The position numbers were made by a program, and so were the translations under genes. Shown here piece after piece: positions 14,301 through 25,699 of a DNA stretch of 64,000 nucleotides. A model generated the notes under the pieces. The model saw only the letters and a list, made by a program, of their open reading frames with translations. It had not been told where the DNA came from and did not search any database. This stretch comes from Mesodorylaimus sp. YZB2_4 (taxonomy: Eukaryota > Nematoda > Enoplea > Dorylaimida > Dorylaimidae): NCBI GenBank assembly GCA_030248295.1, contig JASANH010001518.1:124001-188000 (forward strand). The letters are read 5' to 3'. The first letter of the stretch is position 1; each line of letters starts with the position of its first letter.

Positions 14301-17300
14301 GGATGAGGGCGCAGTTCAAGAGAGCCTGACTGTACAAAATAGCAATGTGGTCTCATACAGCGATTTGCTAGAGCTGATCGGTATCACAAACATTCTAAAC
14401 GCGCTAGCGGCGTCGCAGGTAAGATGGTCATGCAAAGCTCGTAACTTTGACGGAGGCTGATAGCCGTCTCCCTTAGGGATTTCCAAACAATTTCTTGAAC
14501 CTCCTTGATCGTGACGTGAATAACTTACGGTATACATTACTGGAAGTAAGCTCGTCTCATGTGCCGTGCGGACCCACGTTACTTCATACTCATTATCCCG
14601 TGTTTTAGAATGAAGGCTCCTCTGATTGCCTCGCCGCCATGATTAAGGTCGAACCTGCCGAAGTGGATGAGGGGGATAAACTTTCATTGCAGCTGAGCCT
14701 CAAGAATTTATTGAACACTACGGCAATACAGGTCAATGAGCTAACGCCCCGTTTTCGGTCGTCTAATCCCGACGAAAGTGTACTCGTCACGTTTAACAGG
14801 GGTATTGATGGTGACACAATTTTTATGTAGCAGGTCATAACTGGTTGTTTTAGCTGACACGAAATATCCAACTACGCCAATGGAACCGGCATTCGGTCAG
14901 TACTTCGCTTACTGGAATGTAGAAACAGAACTGAGGCAACGTCTCACAAAACCGATCATTTTTCGAGTCGATCTTCTCATTGTGTTCAGTCAACCTGGAT
15001 TTCGAACTCAAACTCAAACCAAGATACAGTCCTTGCCATTTACCATACGTCCTAAGGCTAGTTTGCGAGTCATGTACTTCCTGTATGCACCCGTTCCTTC
15101 CACTGACACTGCCACGACTGGAAGAAGTCGCCGCAAGGCCAACATTGTCGTTGCGCTGATGAACAATGGATATCGCGATCTCAGCAACATATCGATCAAT
15201 GGAGCTGAACTGAGAGTGACTGAGAATTCGGAGAAGGGGCCGCCTGCCACCTTTAAATTGGACTATGTATTGATTGATAGACAGGAAGCACCAAATTCCT
15301 TCGACGTTCAAATCCCGTTATTGAGATCGGGAGAGGTACATCAGGTGCGGCCGATTTGGCGGCACTTTAAATAAGGATTTCGAAATTTTAGGTGAAGTAT
15401 GTGGAATACACTCTATCGTCGGCAGCAGCGGCAAAGGTTCAATTGAATGGTTTTCAAGCGACTGTACTTGCTGAGGGTGAATTTCTTCGTTCAGCCACTC
15501 AAGACACATTCCTAATCCTACAATGGCTCAACAGCTCCTCATCAGCAGCTACTCATCCTGAGATGTCTGTCGGCCTATCCAGGGATTCCACCATGTCCAA
15601 CTTTCTTTTGGGCGTGGGTTCACCAAACGGGGTGCAACCAGCTTTTCTCTACAATGCCAAAACCACGCTCTTGGCACCCATCAATGAAGCCGAGCTGGTA
15701 GGAACATCGGAAGGCTGGATAACCATCAGCGACAGGTCCTATTTCCACATTCAACTTCAGTATCGTCAGAACGCTCCGGCCAACAGGCCTGGAGCATTGT
15801 ATGGTGAATACGGCCTTCCACCAACATTGAATGACACGAATGACTTGTTGAGCGGTTCTCGCTGGAATAACTCTTTAGACCCTGCCCACATGTGGATATC
15901 ATATGGAGCTGTCAGAAGTGGCGACGATGAAGAAGGGAATGGTGGGAGAGTATTGAATTTCATCGATCCAGTCACGCCAAACAATCAAGAATTGATCACT
16001 TACGAATTCTTGTTTGGGCAGCCCAATGCGGGCGCTCCATTGTTTTCAGAAAACTCGCTCTCTCTTACAGTTCCTTCGGAGACGAGGAGTGGCGAAGTAT
16101 TAGGCAAAGTGACGGCAACGGATCCAGATGGAGGGAACGTCACATACGGTCTGTATGGTGGTGATGGGCATTTCATTATCAATCCTAAAACGGGGGAGAT
16201 AAAAGTCGGGCGAACCCCATTGTCAACTGGAGGTCGCAGGTCTTGTCTGACTGCCAAAGCCACGGACGATGGAGTTCCTCCCCGGAGCGCTCTCCTGTCA
16301 GTTGAAATATTGTATGGAGAATCGGAGGAAGGATCCAGCCAAACTCCATGCTCCGTTTTGCCTGATACTAATCGGCTATCAAGCTATGTGGAGAGAGGTG
16401 AAGGCGAGGGCAGTGGCAGCAGTACAGTAGTTGGAGGTGGAGGACAGGAACTAGGATCAGTGGGAGGGCAAACTACTCTCAGTGCACCTGGCGGACCTAC
16501 AACAGCCTCTCCGCATGACGGTCTTGAGACTCAGGCGGCGACCGAAGGAAACCAAGAAGTGGAGGCGACTGAGGACAGCGTTTCAACAGCGCTGGGACAG
16601 CCGAAGACTTCAACACTGAGGAAAGGGACCACTGGGGGTGTCCCATTCACGATCGCGACCACCGCCATTGAAGAGGGAGATCAAGAAGGCGAAACAAGCA
16701 CTGCCTTTATTACAACTGCTATCGGTGAAATTGAGGAAGGAGAAGGCACAACTGCACAAAGTGAACCGAGCACAGGGGTTGAAAATGAGCCATCGACTTC
16801 GACGGCCAGTACTCGTACGTCGAGTTCGAGGACGATATTTCCAACCGGCAGCGCGTCAGTTGCAGCGATCGGCAGTGAGTCAAGTCCCGCGAGTGGAAGT
16901 CCGGGCAGCATCAATAGCGCGTCAGTCACTTTAAGCGAGAGTCCTGTTGGAACTTCGTCGATCACTACATCGGGGAATCAAGGATTACTTTCGTCGGCAA
17001 CTTCAAGTCAAGAAGCAGTTACTGCGCCGGCATCATTCTCTTATTCTAGGGAGTTCGAAGAGACAAGCTCCATGGGGACAGAAGGAGGAGGATCAATACC
17101 AACTGGTTCCATATCGGACAGTTCTGGTTCTGAGAAGCTGACACCTCTTTCAGCTGGTTCACCTACAACCACAGCAAGTTCCATCTCCATATCTCTGGCC
17201 CCGTTTACTACGACTTTATCTTCATCATCGCAGTCTGGGTCCACAACAGCTAGCGGAGGATCAGCAACAGGAGAAGAAGGTTCAGGAGGCACTTTCTCAT

Positions 17301-17665
17301 CAATTTCTCTATCGACGTCTGCTGCTAGTCAGGCTCCCATAGCCATAAGCGTTGCCCACAACGAAGACGGCCCTCTTCTGGTAGGAGGTGGTACAACGCA
17401 ATCCCCAGTGCAGAATTCAGCATTACCAGCGCAAGCTAATACTGCAGCCTTCTTGCCACCTGACATACTAAAAGGTCTAGGAAATGAAGTTAATGTCACA
17501 AGTCTCACAACCGACGACTTGGTCATGCTAGCATGCAAGCTGCGAGGAGCGCAGCCCATAAAGCCCATTTGGGGAATAATCTGTGATTTAGGGAAAGCAG
17601 GGGCTGGAGGAACCACCAGTAAGCCATCGAGCACTTTCAAAAGATTGCTGGATCAAATCGGTTGA
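2372..17665 (+). CDS. Giant secreted mosaic protein, Bark-beetle-like N-terminus (28 exons, about 3,764 aa)
   Basis: Exons: 2372-2384, 2454-3128, 3252-3392, 4035-4214, 4791-5116, 5610-6169, 6224-6784, 6849-7015, 7072-7586, 7765-8242, 8773-9055, 9114-9994, 10064-10235, 10325-10754, 10807-11053, 11117-11487, 11551-11853, 12096-12579, 12634-12887, 12949-13110, 13169-13391, 13446-13695, 13753-14019, 14094-14418, 14477-14545, 14609-14801, 14854-15344, 15392-17665. All phases agree and the sum is 11,295 bases. The signal peptide (MKHLTVLCYLSLLTLWAQTC) is split by intron 1. Order of parts: furin-like RRKR/S near residue 140; beta-helix lead-in; SRCR domain (about 230-340); right-handed beta-helix in two repeats (about 450-1205) closing on a NNYWG motif; EGF modules (about 1254-1355 and 1465-1533) around a Gly/Asn linker; IPT/TIG-like domain; Ig/cadherin-like and CARDB-like beta domains (about 1795-3000); one cadherin repeat (about 3222-3317); Ser/Thr/Gly-rich mucin-like tail. 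Drosophila Bark, a tricellular-junction protein, shares the SRCR/beta-helix part, but this protein shows no C-terminal membrane segment, so it is probably secreted matrix or junction material. A junction role is inference. Confidence 0.8.
3252..4214 (+). other. SRCR domain of the mosaic protein (two exons)
   Basis: The domain is encoded by exons 3252-3392 and 4035-4214. The first half has the SRCR pattern GYLETFDGNAWRLVC followed by GDVACKQMGF. The second half has YWLSNVDCSGSEKSLKDC and a final C before the exon end. The cysteines and the WLSNVxC core are diagnostic of scavenger receptor Cys-rich domains, as in the N-terminal repeats of Bark. Confidence 0.8.
4791..8242 (+). other. Parallel beta-helix region, two Bark-like repeats
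   Basis: Exons between these points encode strings of short Asn/Ile/Val strands ending in N-x-F or N-x-W turns, typical of right-handed beta-helices. The lead-in of the second repeat (NLLVSPKSTLTIAPGAVLEF) matches the one before the SRCR domain (NLLVPDGVTVNVEKGVELRF), so the region is an internal duplication. In Bark the same lead-in precedes each helix repeat. Confidence 0.75.
8908..9800 (+). other. EGF-like modules with a Gly/Asn-rich linker
   Basis: Three EGF-like modules precede a low-complexity linker at about 9286-9600, made mostly of Gly, Asn, Thr and Ser. Two more modules follow, with motifs such as CECETGWSGSDC and CECDLGYAGTNC. The tenascin/teneurin style (short six-Cys modules, GWxGxDC ends) suggests extracellular contacts. 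The linker has N-x-S/T sites and could be glycosylated. Confidence 0.75.
16035..16320 (+). other. Cadherin repeat near the C-terminus of the mosaic protein
   Basis: The final exon contains a recognisable cadherin repeat: FSENSLSLTVPSE at the start, VTATDPDGGNVTY (DxD calcium motif), FIINPKTGEIKV, and AKATDDGVPPRSA near the end. It is single and followed directly by the Ser/Thr-rich tail. Calcium binding is inferred from the conserved acidic motifs. Confidence 0.75.
16380..17450 (+). other. Ser/Thr/Gly-rich mucin-like tail
   Basis: About 350 residues are dominated by Ser, Thr, Gly, Ala and Glu, with no regular repeat unit. The composition fits a heavily O-glycosylated, extended segment. It lies between the cadherin repeat and a short ordered-looking end (positions 17450-17665) with a pair of cysteines. 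Confidence 0.6.
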
Positions 17666-20113
17666 GCGCCCAAACAAGGCGCCAGTATGTCAGTGGCGGG
17701 TAAAAAATGATGTTTTGTTGATCTTTCGGTTGGAACAAGCGAGACAAATTTTTGGATTGAAGTTTCTTATATTTCATTACGTCCGCTGTTACTAAGGACG
17801 CCTCTAGATCTTTGCTATATTTGGTAGCTTACTTGTTATTTGCCAGCACAGGCCTTGCTTGTCTAAGTGCTGATCGCTTTTGCTTTGGACGTAACTATGA
17901 TTTTGATTCTGACATTATCATGTTTGTAGTGGATCATGATTAAACGTGGGTTAGCTGCATGTCGGAAGGTCTGCTCATCTCCCCTTTATTTTAAACGTTC
18001 CTGATGCCTATAAGGCATATTTTGTCTTTCGTAATCAGTCGTTTCATAATTCATAAGAGATACCTAGGTATTGCATATTTCCTGCAGATAAGTAGATGCG
18101 ATGCGGTGGTGCAGATTCGGTTTTCGTCCGCCGTATTGCAGGCGAGTGTCTTGCGATTACATAGGTGGGTTTTCCTGGGTTTCACTCCGTCGACGGAGAT
18201 CGATTTGTGACACATAAACCCTCGCTGACCTTGCACGCCCAACCCGCCTTAAGCATATTCGATATAATGCGGTAGTTCAACTCTCCCCAACATTTTCCAA
18301 GCCTCGCAGCTTACTTTGCACAATAAGTGGCGGCAATGGATTACGTACGAGTTCAATACCATGTTCAAGATTTGAGCATAAACCTCTTGTCTTTTCATAA
18401 CACAGAGACTCTCTGAAGAAGCGGCGGTGGCTTTGACAAAAAGCTTTCACTATTTTGACGCACCTCTCTTAGAAGATCGTCGCTGCTGCTATCAAAACAG
18501 AAAAGGATGCTGGCTACCCAATAAAGATGCGAAAGAAGAGAAACATAAATTTATATATGCTTACGTAGCTTGAAATGCATAACTTCTTTGGCCTTGGATA
18601 ATGAAGGCGTTTGTTGCTGCGAAACACCTAACGATAAGTGAAACAGGACGCATGGCCTCACAAACCGGTAGTACTTTTATAGTACGCCATACAGTAAATT
18701 TTCGCATGGACGCGCCCTATAGTAATCTATGTGCCACATACGGGGGTGATCTATGGCTCATTTAACATCAATTTGGCCGCTGCATAGCGAGGTGAATAGG
18801 CCACGCAATGTCCCAAATGCTCTCATGAACCGCCTTCTAATGGATAGAAACGATAATGAGAGCAACTCAATGAAAAGTCATTATCAAACTGTTAGTCACA
18901 CTTCCGGTGCACTCGTGCGTAATTAGACTTCCTCGTAAAGCCGCACAGTCAGAGCGATTTTTTCATTCTTCTAACTCTTACCAAGTCTAACGAGCTGGTG
19001 AAATTTTGATGGCACATAATAAATCGCTTTGGACGTGAAAGCAGAAATGGGTGCATTCGGAATGGTGAACGGGATTTGGCAAAGATCATTCTGACAACGA
19101 GCTTGTGAGCTAACCAGTAGAGCTCAAACCACGTTCACTAATGCGGCCTGGCGGCTCACATTTACCGAGCCGCATCCTTTTCCCCGGTGTCATTGCTGAC
19201 GTCAAAAAAAACAGCCCCTTTTGGCTTGGTCAAAATCGCTTTGTATAGATACCGGAACAAGCAACGGAAGCAGCTGGAAGTGCTTTATCAAGGGTTGTTG
19301 GCGCGTGATTGCTGCTTTCATGGCTGCGGGTGGTATGCGTGGTAGGGTATTGGTGCGGGTAAATACCTTTAGCCACCTACTTCTATTATTGTGGGTGACT
19401 GTCATAAGAGGTTTTACGCGCTGTCTGGTTCTCATAATATCACGACTAGTCTGAGCTTTTTCTTCTCCTTTAATTTCATCGATGAATCTGGCACTAGAAT
19501 ATTGAAATAGCTCTTTATCCCACGGCCAATATGGTGCGTACCACCCATCCCAGACTTTGTTCATTACAGGGCATCAAGCGGTTCTTTTTGGACTAAGTAT
19601 GCCGCCTACTTTTTTAAGAAATACAGTCAATATAAGACCGCGCAGCTCCGCAAATAAGCAATTTTTAGAGTTCAAATGCCCCGAGGTGCTTTTTCTTGTC
19701 TGGTCTTAGGTACTGAAATTTGATTTTCCATCATAAGATTTGTGCGAAAGTAACTTTTTGAAAACATCTGCCCGCTCTGGCGTGTTTTCTTCTCAGGACG
19801 ATGCTTTGTCGCAATCGAACTATGAAGAGCTCGAGCCTTCGAGTGCTTTCAAAGTTCTGAATTTGCTTGGCAAACATTGTCTTACCGATTGAGCCTCGTG
19901 TCGTTCCAGAGTTAGCGAACTTTCAAGCTCTCCTCTTTATTCCTCAGAAGAATAGGCAATTGTAACAGGCACTTATTTGATCTTAGCTGACTGAGTACGT
20001 GCCCTTGTCTTCGACATTGAGAACATTAAGTTTTTGCAGACGAAAGATGGGAAATTGAAAGATCGACCGCCCAACTAACACAGGCTTCGTGCAGAGATTG
20101 TCTTGCGGGTAAA
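17666..20113. other. Intergenic region, nothing recognised
   Basis: About 2.4 kb between the mosaic gene and chloride channel copy 1. I found no exon, RNA gene or repeat I could support. Open frames at 18004-18210 and 19202-19564 have no recognisable domain. Confidence 0.45.
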
Positions 20114-22222
20114 ATGAGCGCCAATTCGTCTCCCTATCTGTCAGTGCCCTTGAGCATGCCACGCCTTGGTCTTCTCGCCTCTGTACTCGGGCTCATTTCA
20201 AGTCCGTCACTCGCATCGGCTGCCCCCACCACGTGAGTCACTTCTGGTGGCAGCCTGTTAAAATGACCATAGGCTCGTTCTTCTAGCACCCTGCATTCGA
20301 CTGCACCCGTACCTAATCAGAGTACTTATGCTCTCGAGCTTGAAGATGACCATATTGAATCGAGGATCGTGAAAGGCATCTTCAGCAAGTATGACTGGCG
20401 TATAAGGCCGAAAGGGCTGAATGCGACTGTTCGTAAGTAAGCTTTCACTTTTCGGATACCTATTCTTTTTGCATCCTATTCTTTGACAGGCTCTGGAGGC
20501 CCTGTAATCGTTACTACCAACCTTTATTTGAGGACCATTAGCAAAATCGATGATGTCAATATGGTAGGCAATTTTTGGTTGTATCTTTAGTTTATACAGA
20601 CCTCGTCTCGATGGGACCAAGTAGAAGCATGCTAAACTGATAAACCTCTTTCAGGAGTATAACGCCCAGTTCACATTTCGAGAAATGTGGAACGATGGTC
20701 GCTTGGCTTATGGCCGTTTATTAGATTGGACTCCAAAAGACCCCGCGCCTCCGTTCATTTTGCTCACCCCTGAGGATCCGGGGCAACGTATTTGGATGCC
20801 AGATACATTCTTTCAAAATGAAAAACACGCCCAAAAGCACATGATCGATAAACCAAATGTACTCATACGAGTCTACGCTAACGGCGATATCCTCTATAGC
20901 GTACGACTCACATTAACTCTCTCGTGCCCCATGAGTCTACGAGAATACCCCATGGATCGACAAACATGTTTCATCGACTTGGCTAGCTGTAAGTCTGAAA
21001 AATCTGTATTACTTACGAGTTAGGCTCGATCAGGGGTCACATGCAACGATAGACCGTACAGTCTGCTCCTCATTTGAATTCACTTTTCCAGAGAGAATTG
21101 AAGAGAGGCAGGTCCCTAGGGCATTATTTCCTTGCTCCTTTCTTTCAGATGCCTACACTTCCGATGATATTCTTTATCAATGGAAGAGCGAGACACCGAT
21201 CCAGCTAAAGGATACTGTAAAAAGCAGCTTGCCAAGTTTTGATTTGATGGGTACTGGAACGGCGTACTGTACCAGCAAAACTTCGACAGGTAGATCCTAT
21301 CTCCTAGATTCATTCCTGCCAGCACCCTCTTTCATAGCAGACCCTCACTCATAGGAGAATACAGCTGCCTGCGTGTGGCTCTACACTTTCAACGCATGTT
21401 CAGCTATTACCTCCTGCAACTGTACATCCCCAGTTTCATGTTGGTCATTGTCAGCTGGGTGTCATTTTGGGTGGACAAGTCGTCGGTACCTGCTCGAGTC
21501 ACTTTGGGAGTGACCACACTGTTAACCATTACTACACAGGTGAGCCAGCATGTCAGCGGGAAAACAACTCTGTTCCTCAGACTCGTTCATAACTCTTTCT
21601 GGTGCATACGTATAACCGCAACCACTGCAGGCGTCGGGTATCAATTCCAAGCTGCCGCCCGTTTCTTACACCAAAGCCATCGATGTCTGGATTGGAGTGT
21701 GCTTAGCATTCGTCTTTGGCGCCTTGCTGGAATATGCATTAGTCAATTATGCCGGGAATGAAGTCAGTCGAAAAAACGCTAGGATCAAAGCCGCTGAAAT
21801 TGTTACTTGCTTCGAAAGGAAGGACAAATGGACACATCACACAGCTCAGCATGGAAGCAGTCGGCAATCGCCAACGATTCCTAGTGCTAAGGTGGATGTA
21901 ATCGTGCCTGCAATGAGATCCAAGACTAATTCATACGAACGCATGAAAGTGAGTTCGTCTCGATCTCTGACGTACCCAAGCAATTACTCTCTGTGTTTTT
22001 CCCCTTTCGGACATTTTTTTGGCCGGGAGGGGGGGCAAAAAAAAGAAGGAGAGAAAAACGCCAATTTGGGGGCGAAAAGGGGAAAAAAACCCCCACCACC
22101 CACAACCTCTAAAACAAAGGAACACAGATGCTGACAGATCAAAAAAGATAGACGTTGTGTCCAGGATTTTATTTCCTTCCGGGTTTTTTATTTTTAACTG
22201 TGTTTATTGGATGTATTATTGA
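20114..22222 (+). CDS. GluCl: Glutamate-gated chloride channel, copy 1
   Basis: A Cys-loop receptor subunit that should form a pentameric anion channel in nerve or muscle membrane. Exons: 20114-20232, 20287-20432, 20490-20563, 20655-20988, 21149-21289, 21355-21539, 21631-21948, then a last exon ending at 22222. It shows an N-terminal signal region, the sequence [22 protein letters not shown], a Cys-loop (C-x13-C, starting [15 protein letters not shown]), a second cysteine pair (AYC ... YSC), and M2 starting [20 protein letters not shown] at the M1-M2 turn marks anion selectivity. M3 ([20 protein letters not shown]) is much closer to GluCl than to GABA or glycine receptors. M4 reads [17 protein letters not shown]. 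The junction before the last exon is unresolved: no pair of strong splice sites keeps frame, and a low-complexity stretch lies there. Copy 2 starts about 13.5 kb downstream of this stop. Confidence 0.85.
22013..22110. other. Low-complexity homopolymer patch inside last intron of GluCl copy 1
   Basis: Runs of T, G, A and C (seven or eight identical bases each) follow one another here, a pattern unlike the surrounding sequence. It may be genuine simple sequence, or a poor-quality read end built into the assembly. It sits exactly where the gene's final splice junction cannot be resolved. Confidence 0.5.
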
Positions 22223-22391
22223 TCCCTATTGATTATTGCATTCATTAAGTCGAAATTTTCATTGCCATGCATGCCGAATATGATAAGCTTGTTTAAAAAT
22301 GATATAACTGGGACGGCGGCACTCGAGCCGAGATGTGTAGTCTGATACTCCTATATGTTATGTACTTACTGTAAGCGGATCTGAAGAAAAC

Positions 22392-22392
<1 letters not shown>

Positions 22393-22425
<33 letters not shown>
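22393..22425. repeat. Poly-C tract, 33 bases
   Basis: An uninterrupted run of 33 C lies just upstream of the 5' LTR, within the 3' flank of chloride channel copy 1. It may be a true homopolymer of variable length or a sequencing artefact. Confidence 0.8.
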
Positions 22426-22439
22426 ACAAATACTGTATT

Positions 22440-22443
22440 GTAC
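22440..22443. repeat. Target site duplication (left), GTAC
   Basis: The four bases GTAC directly precede the 5' LTR and recur directly after the 3' LTR at 31418-31421. A 4-base duplication is usual for Ty3/gypsy integrases. Because GTAC is short and palindromic, chance matching is possible, but both copies abut the LTR ends exactly. Confidence 0.7.
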
Positions 22444-23655
22444 TGTTGCGAATGTGCCATTCTGGTACAGTAAGCTAGTCTTCCCGCCCATGGACGATTC
22501 GAATTTGGCGCAAACAAACGGATTAGCGGCGGCCTGGACGATCAAAACAAGGTCGTAAATATAGAACAGTGGACAATGGTCGGCGGACATCAGGTGGACA
22601 ACACTTGGGTCGAGTGGCGGATACGGGGCCGGGGTCGGCGTGAACGGCACGAGCGGTGCCTATGCCGAGTGTGGTGAGCCTGGACGGAGCACGTGCTGCC
22701 GTCGGGACATACTCGCCGCCTCAGCATTGGGCCTCGCCGCGACCTCGAGCCCAGCGGGTGGCGTTCACGTGCGCCAGACGTTGACCAGCGACCACCTCGG
22801 AGGAGATCGAGACCAGCGGACAGGGGGCGCTCGAGGACGAACCAGATGGCGCTCGTTACCGTTGAAGACCCCGAAGGATGTGACATGATTGGAGGATTGA
22901 GGATGATGATGACCCGCCTTTTGGTGCACTGTGCCTGATTTTGTACAGCTTGGTCAGTTACAGTTAAAGAAAAGGTTAAGGAAAGATTCAGTTGTTTTCG
23001 AGTTTGCGTTGTGTTTTGGTGAGGAAGACCAGGCGTACTGTGCTACGGACGACGACTTCCGGCGACGTAGTGCGACCGACGATTTCCGTCGGGAGGAAGA
23101 TCAGTGCTGCCGACGATTTCCGTGCGGGCGATCTGATCGGCGTGGCTCGTTCGACGACTTCCGGCGAACGGACACGTTGTGTTTTTGGTGAGGAAGACCA
23201 GGCGTACTGTGCTACGGACGACGACTTCCGGCGACGTGGTGCGACCGACGATTTCCGTCGGGAGGAAGATCGGTGCTGCCGACGATTTCCGTGCGGGCGA
23301 TCTGATCGGCGTGGCTCGTTCGACGATTTCCGGCGAACGACCACGTTCTGGTGTTCAGGTGTGGCGGTGTTGGGCGACGAGGAGCAGCGGAGAGTTGGTG
23401 TTGGAGTGCAGGTAAGAGGGGTCAGTGAGGTTGGTGAGGGCTTTCTTTAGGCATAGCCCCTTACCGTTGGAGCGCTGAGGGCACGTCTCTGGTCCACGGG
23501 TACCATCGAGAGGAAGGAGCGTGTGCAGACGAGGGGATTTAGGGTTTCTTAGGTTACCCAATAAATCTAAGTGGTGGCATCGTACTAGGTTTGGGATAGG
23601 CAAGGTTAGGTTACGGATATACGCATAGCCGGCGTATAGTTATAACATAACAACA
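22444..23655 (+). repeat. 5' LTR (about 1.2 kb)
   Basis: It begins TGTTGCGAATG and ends in a short ATAACA-type microsatellite with CA as its final bases. It matches the 3' LTR over the full length apart from about ten scattered or clustered differences. Its central part carries two tandem copies of a 169-base unit. Confidence 0.9.
23021..23358 (+). repeat. Two tandem 169-base units inside the 5' LTR
   Basis: The sequence starting GAGGAAGACCAGGCG at 23021 recurs at 23190, giving a period of 169 bases over two near-complete units. Each unit contains further small repeats of the CGACGATTTCCG type. The same structure occurs in the 3' LTR (from about 30781). Open frames across it repeat the peptide DDFRR and are by-products of the repeat, not genes. 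Confidence 0.85.
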
Positions 23656-23675
23656 ACATAAAATAAATAATTTCT

Positions 23676-23691
23676 TGGCGGCACCGGCGAG
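23676..23691 (+). other. Possible primer binding site of the retrotransposon
   Basis: TGGCGGCACCGGCGAG starts about 20 bases after the LTR end. TGG at its start fits pairing with a tRNA ending in CCA. The tRNA cannot be named from sequence alone, and the gap to the LTR is larger than usual. Confidence 0.35.
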
Positions 23692-23939
23692 ATTATTCCA
23701 GTCTCGTTGATACCTCATTAAACTTCAACTCGTGTAAGCTGTCTGTAGGTTCTGTGAGAGGTGTGTGAGATTTGGGTCTTATATTGGTCAGAGTGGGTCT
23801 TACTGGGTTCTTACTGGGACTCACCAAGATTTGGTTTGATTTTTGAGTTAGTACGTGGGGAGTACTGTAGGTGACTACCTTGGTAGGCATACAGTGCATA
23901 ACGTGTGCTTTGAGTGCGAATTCGCAGAGAGCAGCGAGC

Positions 23940-24640
23940 AGCAGGAATGGAGGAGGAGAGCGAGTGCATGTCAGTGCGGACAGCAGGCACTGCGGTGGAT
24001 GGCGGACAGCCGGCTGGTACGAGGTCGACTGGGCAACGGTCACCTCAGACAACCACGAGGACGAGGCGGTCGCTGGTGGAGACGTTGGCCACGACCAGGC
24101 GGTGCGATACGCTCATGGCGGAAAGGGACATCACGCTGTTGGATCGGGCGTGCGAGTGGAGCGACATCCCACTGAGGAAGGGGGAAGATCGGATTCTCAT
24201 GTTCAAACGGTCGATTTGGCGTCGGCTTATCTTGCAGGCGGCCATGACGAAGTACCCTGTGTACCCTGAGGAGGAAGATGTCCGGGAAGAACAATTGATG
24301 AAAGCGACCCATTTCGAGCGGGCACTGGTGCAGTTCAAGGAGCGATTGAAGGCGGACAATCGGCGGTGCTGGGATTTCGACGAGGAGAAGATCACTCAGT
24401 TGCTGCCACCCAAATTGGCGAAGTTGCGCTTGTATGGCTTCAAAGAAGAACTGCCATACTTGATCGCGAATGAGAGTGACAGCGGCGACGAAACCGAAGT
24501 TGTGGGCAATGATGGTCAACCGGACGATGACGATGGTAGTATGCCACCGCTAGCGAATCCACCAGGGGATCGAGTACCTGGTGAGGATCGCTTGCGAGGC
24601 AGTCGAGTTACAGCAAGTCCAGTAGTGGAGCGAATTGACG
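23940..24640 (+). mobile_element. Gag-position region of the retrotransposon
   Basis: This is the first coding block after the LTR and leader, where gag lies in the family. The predicted protein is charged, with an N-terminal Arg/Thr-rich part, a helical middle and an acidic stretch. I do not see a CCHC zinc knuckle. Assignment rests on position only. Confidence 0.5.
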
Positions 24641-24679
24641 AGGTGGTTGAAGAGCGAGAAGAGGCACTGGGTGTCGATG

Positions 24680-25000
24680 TACGGCGAACCGGTCTGTGTC
24701 ATGCTGGACACAGGCGCGGAGCTGTCGATGGTCAGTCTAGTGGCGTTAGCAAAATTGCAAGGAGTCAAGGATGTGAAGGAAATCTGCTACATGGACCCAG
24801 CCAATGCGATCAATAGTGCAAGTGGTCACGATATGCGGATATTGGGCAGTGCGATAGTCAAGTTCAGAATCGAGGGCGTGGCATCAGCACCAGTCATGGT
24901 TTTGGTCACAGACAATATGGATTTCGAATTCGTGGCTGGACTCGGGCTAATCGAGCAGTGCAAGATGCAATGCGACTTCGAAAGGAAGGTGATCAAGTTT
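24680..25000 (+). mobile_element. Aspartic protease domain of the retrotransposon
   Basis: The catalytic motif LDTGAELSMV is present, followed by a hydrophobic core ending in VAGLGLIEQ. This is the retropepsin fold expected between gag and reverse transcriptase. Confidence 0.85.
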
Positions 25001-25699
25001 CAAGCAGATCCATGGAATGGAATCGAGGTGAGGTACACTCAACGCGGTTCAGGACAGGCGTCAAGCTTGTTTGTGAAAGCGGACACCTACTTGCCACCAA
25101 GATCTGAGGCGATAGTAGAGTGTAGAGTGCCACCTGCGATCAAAACGGAATTGGCAACGGTTCACGAGTGCAAGTGGCGAGAACCGAAGCAGGGATGGCG
25201 ACCATTCATGTTACCAAGAGGCGTGATCAAAGCTGAGCGAGAAGATGGCGTGAGGACGGCCAAAGTGGTCATTGTAAATCCAACGGCGTCAGGCTTTCGG
25301 CTCAAGCGAGGGACAGCAATTGGACGGGTGGAAGAACTGCAAGTGTCAAAGGCAAGTGAATCGGTTATCGGGATAGGCAGTTGGGCGCAGGGATTGCCGT
25401 GTGGGTTGGTCTGCTAATCACAGACTGATGCCAAAGGTGATCTCGGCCAGGACGAGCAAGGCGGACGCAAGGATATCGGTGTCCAAGTGCGAGGCGATTA
25501 TCCAGTTGAGGTGGACAGGGAGTCAGCAGTGCGAATCGAGAAATTGGCCAGGTTGTTGAAGAAACCACCTGATCTGGCCATGGACGACTGGGGCAAGTTG
25601 GTCAAGTGCGTATTGGCGAACAACGATGTATTCGCATTCAGTTTGCAAGAATTGACGGGAACAACATGGGCGAAGCATCAAATCGATACGGGCGATGCA

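Noticed and set aside
22992-23450. 152-codon frame with repeated DDFRR peptides in the 5' LTR (also in the 3' LTR)
   Set aside because: It is created by the 169-base tandem repeats in the LTR, occurs in several frames and on both strands, and resembles no protein family.
24040-24519. 159-codon frame on the minus strand within the retrotransposon
   Set aside because: Shadow of the gag-position region.
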